The notes beneath the pieces were generated by a model. The model saw only the letters and a list, made by a program, of their open reading frames with translations. It made no database searches and was not told the origin of the DNA. Below, in pieces: positions 1-7,550 of a DNA stretch of 9,281 nucleotides (its first letter is position 1; each line of letters opens with the position of its first letter). Both the position numbers and the translations under genes were made by a program. The stretch lies in contig CAKMZG010000094.1 in NCBI GenBank assembly GCA_929200335.1, forward strand, positions 1 through 9,281. The letters run 5' to 3'. Source of the DNA: an uncultured Alphaproteobacteria bacterium (GTDB taxonomy: Bacteria; Pseudomonadota; Alphaproteobacteria; Rhizobiales; Rhizobiaceae).

Positions 1-62
1 CGATAGGATAAAACTTTATTGCGATAATGTGTAGAATAGGTCATAAAATATATATTATCAAT
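1..62. other. AT-rich non-coding end of the window
   Basis: Very AT-rich sequence downstream of the MR-like remnant. I see no reading frame of note, no tRNA and no convincing GC-rich terminator hairpin on either strand. Confidence 0.5.
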
Positions 63-341
63 TTATAACGCTTTACCTATATAATCAAGGTTCAATTGTT
101 GAGGCACAGATTGGCCATTATAAAAAATCATCGGGGCAGCATTAAAATCTAAGGAATTTACAAATCAAAAAATAGAAAATTAAATTTCAATCAAGGCACT
201 CAATCATATGAATACCCTTGGACGAGCATGCTATGAGCTCACTAAATAAATTTATGGAAAGGGCAGATTCCAGCTAAAATCATATCCGTGAAACAAAGTT
301 GATATAAACTTAATTTCCAGAGCTTTCCATTTTACGTGTAT
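63..341 (-). pseudogene. Decayed C-terminal remnant of a mandelate racemase/enolase-superfamily enzyme
   Basis: No intact ORF lies here, but three minus-strand pieces in sequence look like the end of a mandelate racemase (MR) family protein. Piece one (about 341-255) reads KWKALEIKFISTLFHGYDF, then SWNLPFP, then a TAA stop. Piece two, shifted one frame (about 258-190), reads SINLFSELIACSSKG, then IHMIECLD, then TGA. Piece three, back in the first frame (164-63), reads NAAPMIFYNGQSVPQ, then LNLDYIGKAL, then a natural-looking TAA. The family end typically runs: helix, short strand, S-S-H-L-F-x-E, an Ala-rich helix, H-x-x-E-x-L-D-W, a P-L-x-I-x-x-G-x-x-x-P motif, then G-L-G. Piece two matches the H-L-F-x-E to L-D-W part with the catalytic His read as Asn and the Trp as a stop. 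Piece three matches the rest. Two frame changes plus stops mean it cannot make a functional enzyme. The match is from memory of the family, not a search. Confidence 0.55.
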
Positions 342-1941
342 TTAATACCTCCTCAAGCCAACCTAATTCCATTTGTGGAACAGAGGATAATAATAGATCC
401 GTATAATCATCAAATGGTGGAGATAGAACTTGTGATTTTAATCCATAGCGTTGAAGTTTTCCTTTATACATAACCGCAATTGAATCCGCGATGGCTTTAA
501 CGGTTGCAAGGTCATGGGTTATAAAAATATATGCTAGTCCCTTTTCAGCTTGCAACTTTAATAGTAATTTTAAAATGCCATCGGCTACTAAAGGATCTAA
601 TGCTGAAGTAACTTCATCACAAATGATGAGTTTTGGATCTGCAGCAAGCGCGCGGGCTATACATATTCGTTGCTTTTGACCTCCAGAAAGCTCTGCTGGA
701 TAACGGTTAATGAAACCAGTCCCCATCTCTATTTGATCGAGTAATTCTTGAACACGTTTTGCTTTTGCCTCACCTTTTAGCCCAAAATAAAATTCTAGAG
801 GTCGCCCAATAATTGTTCCAACGGTCTGGCGCGGATTCATAGCCACATCAGCCATTTGATAAATCATTTGTAATTCACGTAGATCTTCTTTTGTGCGGCC
901 TTGTAAATCAGATGATAATGCGCGTCCATTGAAATGGATGCTACCTTCCCGAGCCGGTAACAGACCCGTTAATACACGAGCAAGCGTAGATTTTCCCGAG
1001 CCACTTTCACCAACCACCGCAAGTGTTTGCCCAGCAGAAATTGAAACACTGATATCGTGCAATATATCAAAATGTATGCGCTTATAACGCGCCGTTATAT
1101 TTTTTGCTTCTAATATGGGCATTTCATCTGCTGCTTTTTCTTGATGATTTATAGATCTAACATTTACTAAATCCCGTGTATAATTTTCTTTTGGATTATT
1201 GATAATTTGATTAACCGTACCATATTCAATAGTTTTACCATGACGAAGCACCATAATATTGTCTGATACTTGCGCCACCACTGCAAGATCATGTGTAATA
1301 TAAATTGCAGCAACATTTGTTTCTTTGATAGCTCTCTTAATTGCCGCTAAGACATCAATTTGAGTGGTTACATCAAGCGCAGTTGTTGGTTCATCAAAGA
1401 TGATTAAATCTGGTTTTGGACAAAGTGCCATAGCCGTCATTACGCGTTGTAATTGCCCCCCCGATACTTGATGAGGATAACGATCACCAATATGTTCTGG
1501 ATCTGGCAAACCCAATTGAGAAAAGAGGGATATCGCATAAGATTCCGCTTCACCTTTGCTCATTAAATCATGTTCTAAGGACGTTTCTATCACTTGATCC
1601 ATTAATTTTTTAGAAGGGTTAAAAGCTGCTGCTGCTGATTGGGCAACATAGGTGACAATCCTACCACGTATCCGATTCAAATTGGACTGGTCGTTAAGAA
1701 TATCCTGGCCATTCACATAAATTTCACCATCAGAAATATCTACACCACCTCGCCCATAGGCCATGGCAGCCAAACCTATGGTTGATTTACCTGCGCCACT
1801 TTCACCGATAAGGCCAAGTACTTTACCTTTTTCTATTTGATAGGAAACATCATCAACGATCAATATGTCTTCAGACGCCATATTGGGATGATGAACCGTA
1901 GCTTTGATGTGCAAATTTTTTATATCAACAACCTTAGTCAT
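310..1941 (-). CDS. Two-domain ABC transporter ATPase (fused DppD-DppF type)
   Basis: This is the cytoplasmic energy-coupling subunit of the peptide/nickel-type importer encoded just upstream, 543 aa with two complete nucleotide-binding domains in one chain. Domain 1 has Walker A GESGAGKST (46-54), Q-loop Q101, signature VSGGQ (159-163), Walker B LIIFDEP (179-185) and switch H217. Domain 2 has GESGSGKST (311-319), Q362, LSGGQ (418-422), LIICDEV (438-444) and H476. Both sites look catalytically competent. Many Dpp/Opp systems use two separate ATPases; the fused form is also common in Rhizobiales. The reading frame stays open up to 2037, but that extra 32-residue start lies inside the permease gene. 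The chosen ATG overlaps the permease stop by one base (TGATG) and has a strong GGGGGA Shine-Dalgarno. The last dozen residues lie over DNA that in another frame resembles an MR-family remnant, so the C-terminus may be altered. Substrate cannot be told from the ATPase; context suggests carnitine or a related betaine. Confidence 0.93.
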   Translation of the reverse strand: MTKVVDIKNLHIKATVHHPNMASEDILIVDDVSYQIEKGKVLGLIGESGAGKSTIGLAAMAYGRGGVDISDGEIYVNGQDILNDQSNLNRIRGRIVTYVAQSAAAAFNPSKKLMDQVIETSLEHDLMSKGEAESYAISLFSQLGLPDPEHIGDRYPHQVSGGQLQRVMTAMALCPKPDLIIFDEPTTALDVTTQIDVLAAIKRAIKETNVAAIYITHDLAVVAQVSDNIMVLRHGKTIEYGTVNQIINNPKENYTRDLVNVRSINHQEKAADEMPILEAKNITARYKRIHFDILHDISVSISAGQTLAVVGESGSGKSTLARVLTGLLPAREGSIHFNGRALSSDLQGRTKEDLRELQMIYQMADVAMNPRQTVGTIIGRPLEFYFGLKGEAKAKRVQELLDQIEMGTGFINRYPAELSGGQKQRICIARALAADPKLIICDEVTSALDPLVADGILKLLLKLQAEKGLAYIFITHDLATVKAIADSIAVMYKGKLQRYGLKSQVLSPPFDDYTDLLLSSVPQMELGWLEEVLNTRKMESSGN

Positions 1942-2753
1942 CAACGTCCCCCTTTTATACTTGTTGTGCGATTTAGAATCCAATCGGCAACAAGGTTGAT
2001 GGATATAGCAAGGCTGGCAATTGCAAGTGCTGGCCAAAGAGCAGCACCTATACCATAGATAATGCCATCTTTGTTTTCTTTAACAATTAAGCCCCATTCG
2101 GCATTGGGTGGTTGCACACCCAATCCAAGAAAAGATAGCGTTGATATCATCAAGACCATAAAGATGAAACGCAAACCCATTTCAGCGACCAATGGCGAGA
2201 GTGCATTTGGTAAAAGTTCTCTAAATATAATCCATAGCTTGCCTTCACCTCGAAGTTTTGCTGCCTCAACATAATCCATAACGTTAATATCAGTTGCAAC
2301 TGCACGGGATAAACGATAAACGCGGGTGGCATCCAACAAACCCATTAAAAGAATTAAAACTGGCAAGGTTACTGGCACAACAGAAAGCACAACTAAAGCA
2401 AAAATTAATGATGGGATTGACATGATTAAATCTACAAAACGGGAAAGCGCTTGATCTATAAGCCCACCAAAGACAGATGCAGTAAAACCTAGAATTGATC
2501 CCGTGATAAAACTGACAGCTGTTGCAACTGTTGCAACAAAGATGGTGGTTCTTGCGCCATAGATCATACGGGTTAAGAGATCACGGCCAATATTATCAGT
2601 TCCAAACCAATGGGTAGACGACATTGGCTCCCAAACCTCACCCACAACCTCAGCCATACCATAGGGCGCTAGCCAAGGTGCAAAGAGTGCTACAAAAAAA
2701 TACAAGCCAGTTATAAATAAGCCAATTGCGGCTGAAAGCGGTATTTGTTTCAT
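1941..2753 (-). CDS. ABC transporter permease, DppC/OppC type
   Basis: Inner-membrane permease of 270 aa, the second subunit of the family-5 (peptide/nickel-type) importer. The N-terminal membrane segment (about 8-28) is followed by a short periplasmic stretch with the family hallmark HWFGTDNIGRD (48-58). More hydrophobic segments lie at about 70-92, 110-140, 190-212 and 236-260. The cytoplasmic EAA loop that docks on the ATPase is YVEAAKLRGEGKLW through PNAL (161-185). The later STLSFLGLGVQPP motif (205-216) is also typical. Length is slightly short for the family because the N-terminal cytoplasmic tail is small. The start overlaps the stop of the DppB-like gene as ATGA, and the stop overlaps the ATPase start by one base, so these genes are probably translationally coupled. 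Nothing looks damaged. Family assignment is firm; substrate is inferred from neighbours. Confidence 0.93.
   Translation of the reverse strand: MKQIPLSAAIGLFITGLYFFVALFAPWLAPYGMAEVVGEVWEPMSSTHWFGTDNIGRDLLTRMIYGARTTIFVATVATAVSFITGSILGFTASVFGGLIDQALSRFVDLIMSIPSLIFALVVLSVVPVTLPVLILLMGLLDATRVYRLSRAVATDINVMDYVEAAKLRGEGKLWIIFRELLPNALSPLVAEMGLRFIFMVLMISTLSFLGLGVQPPNAEWGLIVKENKDGIIYGIGAALWPALAIASLAISINLVADWILNRTTSIKGGR
1947..1954 (-). promoter_or_regulatory. Ribosome binding site fixing the ATPase start
   Basis: On the minus strand the sequence reads AAGGGGGA, five bases before the ATG at 1941. It lies inside the last codons of the DppC-like permease. It supports ATG 1941 over the upstream in-frame ATG at 2037. 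Confidence 0.75.
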
Positions 2754-3706
2754 TTTGAATGCCTCAATCTAGGATTAGTTACTATAGAAAGCACATCTGC
2801 CAATATGTTTAAACCAATATAGATGGCTGCAAAAATAATACCCACAGCCTGCACAACGGGCAGATCGCGTTTGGCAACATGATCAACGAGATATGTACCA
2901 AGTCCGGGGTAAATAAAGACAACCTCAACAACGACTACACCAACGATTAAATAAGCCAAATTCAGCATAATGACATTGATAATAGGAGAAAGCGCATTGG
3001 GCATGGCATGTCTCATAATAATTTTAAACCGACCAATCCCCTTAAGTTCAGCAGTCTCAATATAGGCTGATTGCATAACATTTAAAATTGCAGCCCTCGT
3101 CATTCGCATCATATGTGCTAAAATCACAAGAACGAGAACCATGATTGGAATAGCAATGGTATAGATTTTCTGTCCAAAACTCATACTAGAATTTAAAGTA
3201 GCAATGGTTGGAAACCAACCAAGCTTTACGCCAAAAATGTATATTAAAACATAGGCTAAAAGAAATTCAGGAATGGAAATAGACGAAAGAGTAAATGCAG
3301 AGATTAATTTATCTGGCCAACGATCTCTAAACCTTACTGCAATTAATCCTAATAATACCGCGAGCGGTACAGCTATAATTGCCGCCCAAAAAGCCAAAAA
3401 TAAAGTATTGCTTAAGCGACTGCCCAATGCTTCAGCAATGGGTCTTCCATTGGTCAATGCATTACCAAGATCCCCGTGGAATAAGCCGTTAAGCCATTGG
3501 AAATAACGCGTCAATGGTGGTTGATCTAAGCCCATGGCAGCACGAAGATTTGCTAAAGATTCAGGTGTTGCAGATTGACCCAAGATGGTTTGAGCCACAT
3601 CGCCTGGAAGGGCCAAAGTTCCTAAAAATATAAGTATAGATACAAAAAATAGAAGCAGTAAGCCCAGCGCTATGCGCTGAGCTACCAGTTTAAGAATAGC
3701 AGACAT
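2750..3706 (-). CDS. ABC transporter permease, DppB/OppB type
   Basis: Inner-membrane permease of 318 aa, pairing with the DppC-like subunit to form the translocation channel. The N-terminus has the usual first membrane segment (about 10-31) followed by the P-G-D motif (34-36) and a periplasmic domain with the G-L-D-Q-P-P-L-x-R-Y pattern (59-68). Further membrane segments lie at about 101-124, 136-159, 184-203, 243-262 and 284-306. The EAA loop runs YIETAELKGIGRFK through PNAL (215-239), and the family motif FIYPGLG is at 264-270. Its ATG follows the solute-binding protein stop with no gap (TAAATG) and has only a weak Shine-Dalgarno, which suggests it relies on ribosomes finishing the upstream gene. 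It overlaps the next permease by four bases. Substrate is inferred from context only. Confidence 0.93.
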   Translation of the reverse strand: MSAILKLVAQRIALGLLLLFFVSILIFLGTLALPGDVAQTILGQSATPESLANLRAAMGLDQPPLTRYFQWLNGLFHGDLGNALTNGRPIAEALGSRLSNTLFLAFWAAIIAVPLAVLLGLIAVRFRDRWPDKLISAFTLSSISIPEFLLAYVLIYIFGVKLGWFPTIATLNSSMSFGQKIYTIAIPIMVLVLVILAHMMRMTRAAILNVMQSAYIETAELKGIGRFKIIMRHAMPNALSPIINVIMLNLAYLIVGVVVVEVVFIYPGLGTYLVDHVAKRDLPVVQAVGIIFAAIYIGLNILADVLSIVTNPRLRHSK

Positions 3707-5287
3707 TTATGCAGTAATCCATGTTCGAGAGGTTGCTAGAAGATCCATAAGGTCAAAGCCTTTTGTTTCTTTATAGCCGCCAATTTTATCGGAAATGCCA
3801 CTTACGAAATCATTAAACATTGGACTAATTAAGCCGCCTTCATTTTGCAAAATACTATTTGCATCTGCATACATGACGCGACGTTTATCTTGATTCAACT
3901 CACCGCGAGCAGCAATGATAAGTTGGTCAAATTTTTCATTTTTAAAACGCGTATCATTCCAATCAGCCGTTGAAAGATAGGCCGTTGAAAGCATTTGATC
4001 TTGTACAGGACGACCAGCCCAATAACTGGTACAGAAGGGTTTTTTATTCCAAACATCTGACCAATAACCATCATTAGGTTCACGCTTAATCTCTAATTGT
4101 ATGCCAGCAGCTGCTGCTGATTGTTGAAAAAGCTGTGCGGCATCGGGTGCGCTTGGGAATGAATTATCAGATGTACGAAGTAAAACAGCGCCATCATGTC
4201 CGGAAGCTTTGAAATGGAAAGCTGCTTTTTCTGGATCATATTCTCGTTGTTCTACTTCTGTAAACAAGGGGTAACTTGAGTTGATGCAAGTATCATTTCC
4301 TACTGAACCATAGCCAAAGAGAATTTTATCCACCATTTCTTGACGATTAATCGCATATTTTAGTGCCATGCGAAGATCATTATTATCAAAGGGTGCAGTA
4401 TCGCAATGCATAATAAAAACATAATGCCCTGGCCCTGAACGTTTTGAAATTTTAATACCAGGAACCTTAGACATCAAACCTGCCACTTTAGGCGGCACCC
4501 TAGTTATCATGTGGACTTGACCCGATTGTAATGCTGAGGTGCGCGCTGTATCGTCATTTAAAACAATAATTTCTACTGTTTCGGCATAACCATATTCATT
4601 CCAATAGTTTGGATTTTTCTCTGCACTAACTCTAACACCTGGCTCAACATCTTTTAAAATATATGGCCCTGTGCCAATTGCAGCCGCTGGATTATCTTTA
4701 CCGCCATTAGGTTGAATTAAGAGATGAAAATCAGTCATGAGATAAGGAAAATCAGCATTTGGATTTTTAAGCTCAACGATAACCGTTCCAGATTCAGCAC
4801 GCATGCTGGCAATATCTTTTAAAATACCCAACGCCCCTGATTTTGAATCTTCACCTGCATGACGTTCAAGTGTCGCAAGTACATCTTCAGCTTCTAAGGA
4901 TTTGCCATTTGAAAAATTTACACCTTTGCGAATTTTAAATGTCCAAGTTTTAGCATCTGGACTGGACGAAATTTCTTCAGCCAAGACATATTCAAGATCG
5001 CCTTCGCTGGTAAGGTTAACTAAGCGCTCACCCCATAGAAAGGAAATAAGTCCCATTGTGTTATTTGTAGAAAGTGCAGGATCTAGTGAATCGGTTGTTG
5101 AACCTCCATCAACCCCCACACGAATGGTACCCCCTTTAACAGGCCCCTGTGCATGGGCGGCACTCGTAATTAAAGAGCTAGCAAGAACTGTCGTTAAACC
5201 TAATGCACCAGCACGTCCCATAAATTGTCTACGATCCAGACGACCTTTGATCACTTGAGTTGCTAAATATTCTAATTCTTTTGTCAT
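3707..5287 (-). CDS. Family-5 solute-binding protein of ABC importer, Tat-type signal; candidate carnitine/betaine binder
   Basis: Periplasmic receptor of 526 aa in the SBP_bac_5 (peptide/nickel-type) family. The N-terminus carries a twin-arginine type leader, LDRRQFMGRAG (17-27), a hydrophobic stretch (about 28-42) and a plausible AHA|Q cleavage after residue 46. Family hallmarks follow: W-T-F-K-I-R-K-G-V-x-F-x-N-G (115-128), the G-T-G-P-Y motif (205-209) leading into N-P-N-Y-W (225-229), and the R-M-A-L-K-Y-A-I-N-R block (306-315). Later aromatic residues (Y408, W409, W413, Y422, W423) could help form a pocket for a quaternary ammonium group, but that is speculation. It begins the transport half of the cluster after an 82-bp gap and has the best ribosome binding site in the window. 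Known quaternary-amine importers are mostly of the ProU/OpuA type, so a carnitine role for this family rests on its neighbours. Short peptides or another betaine remain possible. Confidence 0.9.
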   Translation of the reverse strand: MTKELEYLATQVIKGRLDRRQFMGRAGALGLTTVLASSLITSAAHAQGPVKGGTIRVGVDGGSTTDSLDPALSTNNTMGLISFLWGERLVNLTSEGDLEYVLAEEISSSPDAKTWTFKIRKGVNFSNGKSLEAEDVLATLERHAGEDSKSGALGILKDIASMRAESGTVIVELKNPNADFPYLMTDFHLLIQPNGGKDNPAAAIGTGPYILKDVEPGVRVSAEKNPNYWNEYGYAETVEIIVLNDDTARTSALQSGQVHMITRVPPKVAGLMSKVPGIKISKRSGPGHYVFIMHCDTAPFDNNDLRMALKYAINRQEMVDKILFGYGSVGNDTCINSSYPLFTEVEQREYDPEKAAFHFKASGHDGAVLLRTSDNSFPSAPDAAQLFQQSAAAAGIQLEIKREPNDGYWSDVWNKKPFCTSYWAGRPVQDQMLSTAYLSTADWNDTRFKNEKFDQLIIAARGELNQDKRRVMYADANSILQNEGGLISPMFNDFVSGISDKIGGYKETKGFDLMDLLATSRTWITA

Positions 5288-5369
5288 GTTTTCCTCCTAA
5301 TTTATAGATATATTAAAACAATAAAATTCTTATTTTTCAAATCAATTTTAAAATTTTCATTCATTTTTA
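5288..5369 (-). promoter_or_regulatory. AT-rich intergenic spacer with possible internal promoter and palindrome
   Basis: This 82-bp gap is the only sizeable break between genes in the cluster. On the minus strand TTGAAA (5340-5335) and TAATAT (5315-5310) resemble -35 and -10 boxes, but the 19-base spacing is long. Upstream, 5344-5355 is a perfect 12-bp palindrome, AATTTTAAAATT, made only of A and T. Boxes and palindromes arise easily in such AT-rich DNA, so a promoter or operator is only suggested. No GC-rich hairpin with a T-run is present, so I see no terminator here. Confidence 0.25.
5293..5298 (-). promoter_or_regulatory. Strong ribosome binding site of the solute-binding protein gene
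   Basis: A perfect AGGAGG on the minus strand lies five bases before ATG 5287. It is the strongest site in the window. That fits the need for much more receptor than membrane or ATPase subunits. Confidence 0.8.
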
Positions 5370-6779
5370 TCATTTACCAACTTTACCAGCATCATTTGGA
5401 ATATCTATATTTGCATGATAAGCAGCAAATTGATTTAACGCTTCCATAATTTGTTTTGGAGCACCTCCAACTTTTCGAGTTTTGGCATCTACATAAAGTA
5501 ACATATGCTCGCCACTGGCAGCACAAGAACCATTTTCAGTATAAACGCGCTGATAGACATGTAGCCGTTTATCATCAAATGCCATTATTCTGGCCTCAAT
5601 ATGATATTCTTCTCCAAGTTTCATTTCAGATAAATAATTGACATGATTTTCAACGGTAAAATAACTGCCACCTTGTGATAAATCACTTAAATCTAATCCT
5701 GCCATAATCAATAATTCATCAACACCATCGGCTAAAATTTGACCATAACGATATTCTGTCATATGACCATTATAATCAATCCATGAGGGTAATACTCGGC
5801 CTTTTCCTGTAGTGATTTTTTTGTTTTCAATTGAGCCAATTTTGGCATGAAGTTTTTGTTCATGTTGCGCTATAACTTTACCAGCTCCCCAATTTTGTGC
5901 CTTAAGATGTCGCATAAAACCAATGAGGTTACTATCGCGCTGACGCTCTAATTCGCGAATGGACAGACTACCTGATTGGGCATCTGATTGTTCAGCTATG
6001 AGATTGACAAGTGCATCGTCAAATTCTGGAACATCCATAAGTTTCGTCCATGGCAGGCTCAAACAAGGGCCAAATTGTGCCATAAAATGTTTCATGCCAG
6101 CCTCACCACCAGCAATTCGATATGTTTCAAAAAGTCCCATTTGAGCCCAGCGCAAACCAAAGCCCATCCTTATGCTTTCATCAATTTCTTCGGTTGTGGC
6201 TATACCATCTTTAACCAGCCAAAGCGCCTCACGCCATACGGCTTCTAAGAGTCGATCCGCAATATGGGCATCAATTTCTTTACGGATATTAAGTGCAAAC
6301 ATCCCTATGCTTTCTAAAATTAATCCAGAGTCTTGCGGTGCGCCAACCAATTCCACCAAAGGTAGCAAATAGACTGGATTAAAAGGATGAGCAACAAATG
6401 CACGGGTGCCATTTTGATTAATTTCACTGGGTTTAAACCCAGAAGTTGAAGAGCCTATAAAGGCTGTTTTAGGTGCAAAATTATTAATTTCTTCATGCAC
6501 TTTTAATTTTAAATCAAGTCGCTCAGGCACGCTTTCTTGCACCCAATCTGCATTTTCAACACATGTGGCAATGGAATTTTTAAAGCTCAACTTACCCTCA
6601 TTGGGTAAGGCTTTGTCATAAAGATGTGGCAAAGCTTGTCTAGCATTACTTAAAACCTCGCCAATCTTGCGCTCAGCTTCTGGATCCAAATCAAAAATAT
6701 CCACATCCCAGCCATTGAGTAAAAACCGTGCTGCCCAGCCGCCACCAATGACGCCGCCACCAATAATTGCAGCTTTCAT
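5370..6779 (-). CDS. lcdH: Bifunctional L-carnitine 3-dehydrogenase / betainyl-CoA thioesterase fusion
   Basis: A cytoplasmic fusion of 469 aa. Residues about 1-320 are a 3-hydroxyacyl-CoA dehydrogenase-type carnitine dehydrogenase. It has a nucleotide-binding loop GGGVIG (7-12), D30 at the end of the second strand favouring NAD over NADP, S110 and the active-site block HPFNP (131-135) followed by E143. Residues about 325-455 are a hot-dog thioesterase of the 4-hydroxybenzoyl-CoA type, with D335 in the DYNGHM motif (335-340). The dehydrogenase oxidises L-carnitine to 3-dehydrocarnitine; the thioesterase hydrolyses betainyl-CoA to glycine betaine. The step between them is supplied by the BKACE gene two places upstream. 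This fused form is known from Rhizobiales such as Sinorhizobium, whereas in other bacteria the parts are separate. An in-frame ATG at 6806 would add nine residues but lacks a ribosome site and overlaps the SDR gene. ATG 6779 places the dinucleotide fold at the very N-terminus, as usual. Confidence 0.9.
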   Translation of the reverse strand: MKAAIIGGGVIGGGWAARFLLNGWDVDIFDLDPEAERKIGEVLSNARQALPHLYDKALPNEGKLSFKNSIATCVENADWVQESVPERLDLKLKVHEEINNFAPKTAFIGSSTSGFKPSEINQNGTRAFVAHPFNPVYLLPLVELVGAPQDSGLILESIGMFALNIRKEIDAHIADRLLEAVWREALWLVKDGIATTEEIDESIRMGFGLRWAQMGLFETYRIAGGEAGMKHFMAQFGPCLSLPWTKLMDVPEFDDALVNLIAEQSDAQSGSLSIRELERQRDSNLIGFMRHLKAQNWGAGKVIAQHEQKLHAKIGSIENKKITTGKGRVLPSWIDYNGHMTEYRYGQILADGVDELLIMAGLDLSDLSQGGSYFTVENHVNYLSEMKLGEEYHIEARIMAFDDKRLHVYQRVYTENGSCAASGEHMLLYVDAKTRKVGGAPKQIMEALNQFAAYHANIDIPNDAGKVGK

Positions 6780-6780
6780 T

Positions 6781-7545
6781 TTATACCATCCTTTCTGTAT
6801 GGCCATCGATTGCTAAAATTTGACCTGTTATTTTTGATGCCTTTGATGAGGCAATGAATAAAGCCATATCTGCCACATCATCAGCAGATACCCAATTGCG
6901 TAGGCTCACCCCTTGGGCATATAAATTACGGATATCCTCTGAGGTTTTTCCAACAGCTTCAGCTTCAGCTTCTACCACACGTTCCATGCGTTCACCTTCA
7001 ACTGCACCGGGCGCAAGGGCATTTACTCGAATACCAATGGATCCAAGTTCCATTGCTAAAGTTTTAGTTAAACCAACCAATCCCCATTTTGCTGTCACAT
7101 AGGGACTGCGAAAAGGCACACCATGCAGACCAGATGTTGAACTGATAATTAATATTACCCCTTTAGAATTTTGTCGCATGGCTTTTATGGCAAATTTACA
7201 TGCTAGAAATACACCACATAAATTTATTTCAATACAAGACTTCCATGATTGATAATCAAGCGTATCGATGGAACCAGCAGGCCCTGCTGTGCCTGCATTA
7301 GCACAAAGGACATCAATTTTATTATCCCATTCATTTGAAACTTCGGCAAAAAAATTCTCCATTTGCTGCTCATCGGTTACATTGCAAAAAGAAGCAATCC
7401 AATCAGGGTGCTCTGCTTTAACCTTTTGAACAAAATTTTCATTCAAATCACAAATGGCAATTTTGTCACCACGTTCAGCAAAACGTTGTGCCATCCTATA
7501 ACCAATGCCTGATGCACCGCCCGTTATGATGATGTTTTGCGACAT
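6781..7545 (-). CDS. Classical SDR-family NAD-dependent dehydrogenase, substrate unknown (possibly D-carnitine or a related alcohol)
   Basis: A 254-aa short-chain dehydrogenase/reductase with all classical landmarks: cofactor loop TGGASGIG (8-15), D33 after the second strand suggesting NAD(H), NAG (83-85), N108, S136 and the catalytic Y149-x3-K153, and a family C-terminal motif I-T-G-Q-x-L-x-I-D-G (239-248). It is therefore expected to be an active oxidoreductase in the cytoplasm. The gene starts five bases after the BKACE stop, with AAGGA 13 bases upstream, and ends one base before lcdH. Because L-carnitine oxidation is already covered by lcdH, this enzyme probably acts on a different hydroxy compound. 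D-carnitine is a reasonable guess, since NAD-dependent D-carnitine dehydrogenase activity is known in Agrobacterium-type bacteria. 3-Hydroxybutyrate, from the acetoacetate this pathway releases, is an alternative. Sequence alone does not decide. Confidence 0.9.
   Translation of the reverse strand: MSQNIIITGGASGIGYRMAQRFAERGDKIAICDLNENFVQKVKAEHPDWIASFCNVTDEQQMENFFAEVSNEWDNKIDVLCANAGTAGPAGSIDTLDYQSWKSCIEINLCGVFLACKFAIKAMRQNSKGVILIISSTSGLHGVPFRSPYVTAKWGLVGLTKTLAMELGSIGIRVNALAPGAVEGERMERVVEAEAEAVGKTSEDIRNLYAQGVSLRNWVSADDVADMALFIASSKASKITGQILAIDGHTERMV
6789..6794 (-). promoter_or_regulatory. Ribosome binding site supporting the lcdH start
   Basis: AAAGGA on the minus strand ends nine bases before ATG 6779, inside the last codons of the SDR gene. 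The alternative ATG at 6806 has no such site. Spacing is acceptable. Confidence 0.55.
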
Positions 7546-7550
7546 TTTAA

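Noticed and set aside
165..188. Possible intrinsic terminator on the minus strand: imperfect palindrome at 175-188 followed by six T's
   Set aside because: The stem has only four continuous pairs, mostly A-T, so it is too weak to call a terminator.
204..241. Three 8-bp palindromes close together (TCATATGA, AGCATGCT, TGAGCTCA), possible operator or site-specific recombination signal
   Set aside because: Such palindromes are expected about once per 256 positions, their sequences differ, and the DNA is better explained as the decayed MR-like coding remnant.
1942..2037. N-terminal extension of the ATPase with a Cys-rich stretch (MASTCNCQPCYIHQPCC)
   Set aside because: It lies wholly within the DppC-like gene in another frame, has no ribosome site, and the ATPase fold begins right after ATG 1941, which has a good ribosome site.
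4902..5258. A 118-codon plus-strand open frame opposite the solute-binding protein
   Set aside because: It is antisense to a clear, intact gene, has no recognisable domain, and looks like a shadow of that gene's codon pattern.
5988..6248. Overlapping plus-strand frames opposite lcdH
   Set aside because: They are antisense to a conserved catalytic domain, show no family motifs and have no supporting start signals.
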